From Thiomicrorhabdus sp034722175 (GTDB taxonomy: Bacteria; Pseudomonadota; Gammaproteobacteria; Thiomicrospirales; Thiomicrospiraceae): a stretch of 23,123 bases of DNA. The stretch lies in contig JAYENR010000036.1 of NCBI GenBank assembly GCA_034722175.1, positions 1 to 23,123 of the forward strand, written 5' to 3'. Under the pieces are notes generated by a model. The model did no database searches. It was not told where the DNA came from and saw only the letters and a program-made list of their open reading frames with translations. Below are positions 8,933-14,843 of this stretch, in pieces. The position numbers and the translations under genes are program-made. Position 1 is the stretch's first letter, and every line of letters begins with the position of its first letter.

Positions 8933-8954
8933 TATTCAACTACATGGTTGAATA
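8933..8954. promoter_or_regulatory. Inverted repeat, likely ArsR-type operator
   Basis: TATTCAAC (8933-8940), six bases, GTTGAATA (8947-8954): perfect 8-bp arms. The centre spacing and the TTCAA...TTGAA halves fit sites bound by ArsR/SmtB-family dimers. It covers the -10 of the leftward promoter and the -35 of the rightward one, so a bound repressor would block both. The only regulator gene nearby is the ArsR-rhodanese gene at 9919. The pairing of the two is inferred. Confidence 0.6.
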
Positions 8955-8975
8955 ATAGATTTAACGGCGTATACT
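8948..8975 (+). promoter_or_regulatory. Sigma-70-like promoter for hydrolase and ArsR-rhodanese genes
   Basis: TTGAAT (8948-8953), a 16-nt spacer, then TATACT (8970-8975). The -35 lies within the right arm of the inverted repeat. The start point would be near 8982, about 34 nt before the hydrolase ATG. Confidence 0.55.
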
Positions 8976-8981
8976 TGTCAA
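8952..8981 (-). promoter_or_regulatory. Sigma-70-like promoter for the MFS (and possibly moxR-bat) transcript
   Basis: Read on the minus strand: TTGACA (8976-8981), an 18-nt spacer, then TATTAT (8952-8957). The -35 is a perfect consensus match. Transcription would begin near 8945, about 23 nt before the GTG start. The -10 box overlaps the right arm of the inverted repeat at 8933-8954. Confidence 0.65.
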
Positions 8982-9015
8982 GATAAACCCTATATTTTGT
9001 ATTGGAGAATACTCG

Positions 9016-9915
9016 ATGTTAAGAACCTTCATGCTTGTTATAACTTCTTTTGTATTAACACTTTCATTCAGCTCTACCGCACTGTCCGAAGAGGTGAAAC
9101 AAACGTTTAACGGCCTAACCGTCAATGCCAATATTGTTTTAGCAGAAGGCAAAACGTTAAAAGATGAGGTGGTGTTATTAACTCACGGCACACTAACTCA
9201 TAACGGACGTGAAACCTATCGTAGCATTCAAGAACTGCTAGCAGAAAGTGGTATCAGTTCCATTGCCCCTAATCTAAGCCTAGACATTAATGATCGTCAT
9301 GGCGAATATGACTGTAATACTTTCCAAACCCATCAACACGATGATGCCATGCTAGAAATTGGCTTTTGGTTAGAGTGGTTAAAAACGCAAGGCACAACAG
9401 AAGTCACCTTAATGGGGCACTCCCGTGGCGGTAACCAAACTGCTTGGTTCAGTGTTGAAAATGACAGTGATATGATTAAAAAAGTCGTACTGATTGCTCC
9501 ACAAACCTGGTCTAAACAAGCAGAACATGATGATTACGCTAAAAAATACCATGTGCCGTTGCAACCAATCTTAAACTCAACTGAAAAACTCGTTAAAGAA
9601 GGTAAAGGCGAGACCAAACTTTCCAATATCAACTTTATCTACTGCAAAGAGACCAATGCAACGGCTGAAGCGTTTGTAAGTTATTACCGTACCGATGAAC
9701 GCATGGATACTCCTACTTTATTGCTTAAAGCGGTTAAGCCGACCTTGGTGATTATTGGTTCAGAAGATACTGTGGTAGCCGACCTAACCGAAAAAATCAC
9801 AAAAGTGAAAAATCCATTAGTGAGCCATACCATTATTGAAGACGCTGATCACTTCTTTTTAGACCTGTTCGCAGAAGAATTGGTTGAAACAGCGGTTGAG
9901 TTTATTCAGGAATAA
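9016..9915 (+). CDS. Exported alpha/beta hydrolase
   Basis: 299 residues. The N-terminal 24 or so residues form a Sec signal peptide (cleavage near TALS/EE), so the enzyme is probably periplasmic. Alpha/beta-hydrolase features in order: an HG oxyanion turn (THGTLTHNG, 57-64), the nucleophile elbow G134-H-S136-R-G-G, an acid in GSED (D251), and the catalytic histidine in DADH (H279). The triad is therefore S136-D251-H279. Two cysteines (C100, C210) could form a disulfide. The substrate is unknown. It shares a transcript with the ArsR-rhodanese gene, only 3 nt downstream. GGAGA lies before the ATG. The link to a sulfur-type regulator is unusual for a hydrolase. Confidence 0.82.
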   Translation: MLRTFMLVITSFVLTLSFSSTALSEEVKQTFNGLTVNANIVLAEGKTLKDEVVLLTHGTLTHNGRETYRSIQELLAESGISSIAPNLSLDINDRHGEYDCNTFQTHQHDDAMLEIGFWLEWLKTQGTTEVTLMGHSRGGNQTAWFSVENDSDMIKKVVLIAPQTWSKQAEHDDYAKKYHVPLQPILNSTEKLVKEGKGETKLSNINFIYCKETNATAEAFVSYYRTDERMDTPTLLLKAVKPTLVIIGSEDTVVADLTEKITKVKNPLVSHTIIEDADHFFLDLFAEELVETAVEFIQE

Positions 9916-9918
9916 CCC

Positions 9919-10572
9919 ATGACAATGGACACTTGCGAAACCAATATTAAACTTTGCCTATTTGAGCAACTTGCACAAATAGGCAAATCATTAGGTCATG
10001 CCAATCGCTTACTGATTTTAGATGTCCTGGCTCAGAAATCTTGCTCGGTAGAGGCTCTAAGTCAAAAACTAGGTTTAACCATCGCCAATGTATCCAAACA
10101 TTTACAATCGTTAAAGCAAGCAGGCCTGGTTAAAAGCCAAACTTTAGGAACTCAGCGTATTTATCAACTCAGTGATGCTGAAATCATCCCATTAGTGAAA
10201 TCTTTAAGACACATTGCTGAGAACCAGATGACGGAAGTGTCTCAACTTCTTTCAGAAAAACTTCATCCTCGCGCCCCATTAATGCCATTTAACCCAAAAG
10301 AACTCAAAAAGGCGGTTCGAGAACAAGAAGTCCTATTACTGGATGTTCGTCCTGAAGATGAATATAAAGCCGGACACATTCCCGGCTCAATCAATATTCC
10401 TATCGATCAACTCTCCTCCAACCAAAACACCTTACAACAAAAAAAACCTATCGTCGTTTATTGTCGTGGGCCCTACTGCTTATGGTCTTATGAAGCGGTA
10501 GAAACACTGCAAAAATCAGGCTTTTCAGCTAGCCGAATACCTGATGGCTATCCTGAGTGGCAACATAGTTAA
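9919..10572 (+). CDS. ArsR-family regulator fused to a rhodanese domain
   Basis: 217 residues. Residues about 15-95 form an ArsR/SmtB winged helix (SVEALSQKLGLTIANVSKHL recognition region, 43-62). Residues about 126-215 form a rhodanese domain with the active-site loop C182-R-G-P-Y-C187. Other cysteines are C6, C13 and C42. The classic ELCVC metal-binding motif of ArsR repressors is absent, so metal sensing is unlikely. Fusions of this kind are found in many bacteria and may sense sulfane sulfur or related thiol chemistry through the rhodanese cysteine; that is inference here. It follows the hydrolase by 3 nt (AGGA upstream; ATG at 9919 or 9925). It probably binds the inverted repeat at 8933-8954 and controls both divergent units. 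Confidence 0.88.
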   Translation: MTMDTCETNIKLCLFEQLAQIGKSLGHANRLLILDVLAQKSCSVEALSQKLGLTIANVSKHLQSLKQAGLVKSQTLGTQRIYQLSDAEIIPLVKSLRHIAENQMTEVSQLLSEKLHPRAPLMPFNPKELKKAVREQEVLLLDVRPEDEYKAGHIPGSINIPIDQLSSNQNTLQQKKPIVVYCRGPYCLWSYEAVETLQKSGFSASRIPDGYPEWQHS

Positions 10573-10846
10573 CCCGCTAGTATAAAAGACTTTTCTTATA
10601 TAAGCCTTCCTAATGGCGTATCAATAAATTCATTAATCCTCTTAACTTAAAAGGTTAATATATTTATCTGTACAAGCTAGCCAATAATGCCTAGATAATT
10701 AGTACATTAAACTTTGAATAAAGTGTAATGGAATAAAAACATCCCCTAAAAAAGAATAAGGGCATGCCCTAATATAGGGTTATAGGCACATAAATATAGT
10801 TTATAATTTAAAGCTTAATTATTCACGGATAGAGGAATACTTACGA
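10573..10846. promoter_or_regulatory. Porin upstream region with nested CCCTA/TAGGG palindromes
   Basis: A 274-base gap. AGGGCATGCCCT (10759-10770) is a perfect 12-bp palindrome. Its right half is shared with a second inverted repeat, CCCTA-ATA-TAGGG (10767-10779). A further CCCCTA lies at 10743-10748. TATAAT at 10802-10807 is a good -10, but the expected -35 position (about 10779-10784) is poor. Palindromes beside a weak -35 suggest an activator-dependent porin promoter. CCCTA/TAGGG elements recur upstream of the paralogous porin. GAGGAA lies before the porin ATG. Confidence 0.45.
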
Positions 10847-12181
10847 ATGAAGTTCATGTTAAAACCCGTACTTGGTGCAATCGCACTGACCCTTGCTTCT
10901 CAGGTGGCTATTGCAGCAGAAGCCCCAGCTAAAAAAGATGCTGGCAAACTGACCGTTACGCTAAAAGCGATGCACGTTATTGATGCTAAAGACAACGGAT
11001 ATGATCCTAATAGTGGTCAATCTGAGTTAATTAAAGTGAAATACGTTTCGCCTAAAATTAATGACATTAAACTAGGCATGGGCTTCTATATGGCTGGTGA
11101 TTTCTTTAATGGAACAGATTTAAATTCAGAGCGTATTGCTCGTGGCATGTTTGTGACTGATGACGGTTCTGTCGAGAGTAACTTAGGTGAACTTTACCTT
11201 GATTACAATAATGGTAAAGTGAATGTTTATGGTGGTCGAATGATTTTCAATTCACCTTTAACAACCAGTGCTGAAAGCACCATGCCTGATTTCCATACTG
11301 CTGTTGGTGCAAGCATCAAAGCAACGGACTCTTTAAACCTAGGTGTCACACAAATCACTCAAATGTCTTACGGTGCCCGTGCCATGACTGAATTTGGTTT
11401 GGTGGGTGAAGGAACAGGAACGGCGGGAACCACCCAAAAAGCCAGTGTCATTGGTCAAGCTGAATTCCATGACATCGCAGATATTACATTAGGTGCCGCT
11501 AACACTGAATCAACCAGTGGCATTACCGCAATCAATGCCGACTTTAAGGCCTCTAAAAATCTAATGATCAGTGTTTGGGATTACTATGCACATGATATTT
11601 CGAACAATATCTACTTAGAAGTCAACCACACAACCCCTTTAAAAGGTAACAAGCTAAAATTGAGCGGTCAATATCTGACTCAGTCTGACATTGGCGACAA
11701 ATTAGCTGGTGATTTAGACTTTAATATGTTCGGTGCAAAAGCCGCAATAGGTAATAAAAAATGGGGTGGCTATGTTGCGATGAACCAAAGTTCTGGTGAA
11801 ACTGACATGCTCAATGCATGGAGCGGTGATCCAGGTTATACCAGCACCATGTTCTCACGTAACGAATATCGCGAAAACGTGACAGCCTATAAATTGGGTG
11901 GTCAATACAAAATCAGTCCTAAGTGGATCCTGAGCGGTGGTTATGCAAACTACGGACAATCGGACACTTTAGCTCCGAAAAAAGTGCTTAAAATTGCACC
12001 AACCGGTTTAGCTGAAGCCCAAACTGATGCGACTGAACTTGATCTAGCAATCACTTGGAAACCAACCAAGAAAACGATGTTAAAACTCGTTCATGCTAAC
12101 CGTACTAGCGAATACGACGGAACAGATGGGGCAGATTTAACTCAAGCCCATACTCGCTTAATCGGTATGGTTAAGTTCTAA
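10847..12181 (+). CDS. Outer-membrane porin, OprD-like
   Basis: 444 residues. A signal peptide of about 23 residues (cleavage near AIA/AEA) precedes a protein rich in alternating beta-strand patterns, and the chain ends in phenylalanine (GMVKF), as outer-membrane barrels do. The segment YGGRMIFNSPLTTSAEST (128-145) resembles the conserved region near the pore of OprD-type porins. Substrate unknown. It is monocistronic: its own promoter region lies upstream and a strong terminator follows. Its nearest relative is the disrupted copy at 12674-14005, which aligns with it along nearly the whole length. Confidence 0.68.
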   Translation: MKFMLKPVLGAIALTLASQVAIAAEAPAKKDAGKLTVTLKAMHVIDAKDNGYDPNSGQSELIKVKYVSPKINDIKLGMGFYMAGDFFNGTDLNSERIARGMFVTDDGSVESNLGELYLDYNNGKVNVYGGRMIFNSPLTTSAESTMPDFHTAVGASIKATDSLNLGVTQITQMSYGARAMTEFGLVGEGTGTAGTTQKASVIGQAEFHDIADITLGAANTESTSGITAINADFKASKNLMISVWDYYAHDISNNIYLEVNHTTPLKGNKLKLSGQYLTQSDIGDKLAGDLDFNMFGAKAAIGNKKWGGYVAMNQSSGETDMLNAWSGDPGYTSTMFSRNEYRENVTAYKLGGQYKISPKWILSGGYANYGQSDTLAPKKVLKIAPTGLAEAQTDATELDLAITWKPTKKTMLKLVHANRTSEYDGTDGADLTQAHTRLIGMVKF

Positions 12182-12209
12182 ATTATTTTTACACTTAGGC
12201 TTATTAGTT

Positions 12210-12243
12210 AAGGCTTGAAAGAATACTCTTTCAAGCCTTTTTT
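12210..12243 (+). terminator. Intrinsic terminator of the first porin
   Basis: AAGGCTTGAAAGA (12210-12222) pairs with TCTTTCAAGCCTT (12227-12239), a 13-bp perfect stem with loop ATAC, and a T-run follows to 12243. It begins 28 nt after the stop codon. Confidence 0.92.
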
Positions 12244-12673
12244 ATATTCCTAAAACACCTGTCTATATTAAGCTCAACCTTGCTACTAAAAGTTATTCAA
12301 GAATAGTGATCTTCTTAATATAAAAACTTTTCCCTATCGTTCACATCACTCTCTGTATTATTTAATACCTAAGATATCAACATAACGAATCACTTCCATT
12401 TAACATAGGTCTATGTATAAAGCACCAGCGGCATTAGTGTTGTTAACACTAATAACCGTATAAATATCTTCCACTTAGGGCCATTATGATATACCCTATG
12501 CGCCACCTGTTCACCTGGAGTATTTTCACTAGAGTCTAAAGGCGACTTGACAATGAACTTCGAGCGATTCATTTCAAGCTTGCTATACCTGAGGCATGAC
12601 TTAGTAGAGAGAGAACACTCCATTACTCCATGTGTACATAAAGATTTCAATTTACAAAGAGGAACTGTTTCAA
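12244..12673. other. Non-coding region upstream of the second porin
   Basis: A 430-base stretch with no credible gene. It holds a strong short hairpin ATTAGTGTT-GTT-AACACTAAT (12433-12453), an ACATAG-GT-CTATGT inverted repeat (12403-12416), and a spaced TAGGG (12476-12480) ... CCCTA (12494-12498) pair like the elements upstream of the first porin. CCCTA also occurs at 12332-12336. TTGACA occurs near 12549 but no -10 lies at the proper distance. The long leader-like stretch may be a regulatory region. Confidence 0.45.
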
Positions 12674-14005
12674 ATGACATTTCAAATGAAACCAATCGTG
12701 GGTGCGGTAGCACTAGCAACAGCAACAGCTACTGCTGCAGAAACACCAAATGACAAAGGTGGAAAATTAACCGCTCAAGTTAAACTACAGCATGTCGTAG
12801 ATGCGAAGGACAACGGTTACGATCCAAATACCGGTACGGCAGAAATGTTCACGCTAAAATACCTTTCTTCAAGTATTAATGGTGCCAAAATTGGAATGGG
12901 ATTCTATGCCGTTGGTGATCTATTTGACAACACCGACTTAGATATCGATCCAGGCCGTCCAGCAAGTGGTTTATATGTGACTGGTGATGCTTCTGTTAAA
13001 GCGGTTTTAGGTGAGTTATTCGTAGACTACAGTCGTAACGATTTGAATGTTTACGGTGGTCGTATGATGTTTAAATCTCCATTAACAACGAGTATTGAAA
13101 GCACCCTTCCTGACTTCCATACTGTGGTTGGTGCTAACTATAAAGCAACCAAGTCTTTTAGTGTAGGTCTTGCACAAATGACTCAAATGTCCATTGCAGC
13201 ACGTGGTGCCAGTGAATTTGGTCTGATTGGTGAAGGAACAGGGACGGCAGGTATCATTCAAAGCCCAGTGGCTTTAGCACGTGCGGAATTCCATGACATT
13301 TCTACCGTTGCATTAGGTGAAGGTGCAGAAGATACCAATGGTTTAACTATTTTAAATGCCAGCTTTAAACCGTCTAAAAAAATGAATGTTTCTGGTTGAG
13401 GCTATATGGCTCACGACATCTAAAATGCCTTATATGTTGATGCTAACCATGTGACACCTTTAAAAGGTAAAAAGCTGAAACTAAGTGGTCAGTACCTAAA
13501 TCAATCGGCAGCGGGTGATGAACTAGCGGGTGATATCGATTTCAATATGTACGGCATTAAAGCAGCCTTAGGTAGCAAAAAATGGGGTGCTTTCATCGCG
13601 ATGAACCAAAGTTCTGGCGATACAGGTATGTTTAACGCATTCAGTGGTGATCCTGGCTATACAAGCTCTCAGTTCTCACGTAATGAATACCGTGAAAACG
13701 TAACCGCTTATAAAGTAGGTGGTAGCTATAAAATCGCACCTAAATGGAAAGTCATGGCGAGTTATGCAAACTACGGTCAATCTGACACCACTGTTCCTGT
13801 CGTTCCTGGAATCGATATAACAAATGGTAGTACTGTAACAGCTCAAACTGATGCAACAGAATTGGATTTAGCGGTTATGTGGAAACCAACTAAGAAAACC
13901 ATGATTAAAGTAACACATGCACAACGTGTGAGTGAATACGATGGTTTCAACGGTGCAGACCTAACTATGGGTCACACTCGCTTAATTGCGGTTGCCAACT
14001 TCTAA
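12674..14005 (+). pseudogene. Second OprD-like porin, interrupted by two in-frame stops
   Basis: From the ATG at 12674 (MTFQMKPIVGA, aligning with the signal peptide of the first porin) to TAA at 14003-14005 there is one continuous frame of 443 residue positions. It is broken only by TGA at 13397-13399 (codon 242) and TAA at 13421-13423 (codon 250). In the intact neighbour these positions are W244 (in SVWDYY) and S252 (in HDISNN). Single substitutions from Trp TGG and Ser TCA would explain both stops. There is no frameshift, and the sequence on both sides keeps barrel features, including a final phenylalanine. An upstream in-frame ATG (12632) lacks a reason to be used. A strong terminator follows. 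This is most simply a recently disabled tandem duplicate. Confidence 0.82.
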
Positions 14006-14032
14006 ATCAATTTTTAAATAATTGATTAAGTT

Positions 14033-14067
14033 AAGGCCTGCAAGCAATCGCTTGCAGGCCTTTTTTA
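14033..14067 (+). terminator. Intrinsic terminator after the second porin
   Basis: AAGGCCTGCAAGC (14033-14045) pairs with GCTTGCAGGCCTT (14050-14062), a perfect 13-bp stem with loop AATC, and six T follow (14061-14066). The stem contains two AGGCCT cores facing each other. Confidence 0.93.
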
Positions 14068-14335
14068 TTTAATAGAACCTTAGAAAAAACGAACCATCTA
14101 ACCTTATTTCAAACACCTATCTATCAAACGTCAACATAAAAGCCTTTCATATGTCATAGAAATACCTCCACCCTTTATACAGCCGATATAAATCATCCAA
14201 CTTCTTTTCTCTATTGCCAACTAGGTGACTTTGAATTAAAAAAAGATTAACATTAAAAGTAACTGAGTAAAACACTAGGAAATTAATCAACCGATTCTGT
14301 GAAATAAAAGACAACAGGCCTGGTCTCTTCTAATT
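14068..14335. other. Upstream region of the copper operon
   Basis: A 268-base AT-rich gap with no gene. No convincing cop/cus box was recognised. A CAGGCCTGGT motif (14315-14324) lies 12-21 nt before the first gene's ATG, where a Shine-Dalgarno sequence would be expected. The operon promoter must lie here but cannot be fixed by eye. Confidence 0.4.
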
Positions 14336-14770
14336 ATGAATGCATTAAAGCGGATTACTTTATTGATGGTCATCATCGCCCAACTGTTTCAGCCATTACT
14401 GGCCGAAGGTCGAATGGTGCACAGTGATGCCTCTGATTCGCAACCGATGATGCACTCTATGAACGCTCATATGGCAATGCAGCATCAACTTCACCAGATG
14501 CACGGCAAAACCAATCCTAACGCCTCGGTTAACTCAGCCGCAGACCATGCCAATTCCAGCATGATGGATGCGTGTTGTGAGACAGTCGATATCGCTTGCG
14601 ATAGTCATTGTGCGGATCATCAGTGCACGGTTATTTCGACCGCACCGCTGTTTGCAACCCATCCAGTTATCACCCTATCTCTTATTGAGAACACGCACAC
14701 TTTAGATTTCCCTCAAGTTGCTATGTTCAGCCGTAACATTACACCTGAAGACCGCCCTCCGCTCGTTTAA
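14336..14770 (+). CDS. CopL-like His/Met/Cys-rich exported protein
   Basis: 144 residues. A signal peptide of about 23 residues (ending LLAEG) precedes a region dense in Met and His (about 27-56, with HMAMQHQLHQMH) and a cysteine cluster (CC, then C...C...C at about 79-97). It ends EDRPPLV. Such composition suits copper binding in the periplasm or envelope. It sits directly ahead of copA, like CopL of copLAB operons, and the RPP ending recalls the DUF2946/CopL group; sequence evidence beyond composition is thin. No clear Shine-Dalgarno sequence precedes the ATG. Its role could be copper buffering or affecting expression of copAB. Confidence 0.65.
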   Translation: MNALKRITLLMVIIAQLFQPLLAEGRMVHSDASDSQPMMHSMNAHMAMQHQLHQMHGKTNPNASVNSAADHANSSMMDACCETVDIACDSHCADHQCTVISTAPLFATHPVITLSLIENTHTLDFPQVAMFSRNITPEDRPPLV

Positions 14771-14792
14771 CTCTTAATTTTTAGCACTTGTT

Positions 14793-14817
14793 TACTGTGT
14801 ATTTGCAGTAACTTTTT
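14793..14817 (+). terminator. Weak hairpin plus T-run between CopL-like gene and copA
   Basis: TACTG (14793-14797) pairs with CAGTA (14806-14810), followed by ACTTTTT. The stem is only 5 bp, so it would be a leaky terminator or attenuator at best. It lies 27 nt before the copA ATG, between two genes expected to be co-transcribed. Confidence 0.25.
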
Positions 14818-14843
14818 GTATTTAAAATTTAGGAGTTCAACAC

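Noticed and set aside
12411..12725. 104-residue minus-strand reading frame upstream of the second porin
   Set aside because: It covers the hairpin and the signal-peptide region of the porin on the opposite strand, shows no domain, and has no sign of being a gene.
13397..13423. Stop-codon recoding (selenocysteine or similar) in the second porin
   Set aside because: The two stops differ (TGA and TAA), replace Trp and Ser, and a recoded porin is not known; pseudogene decay is simpler.
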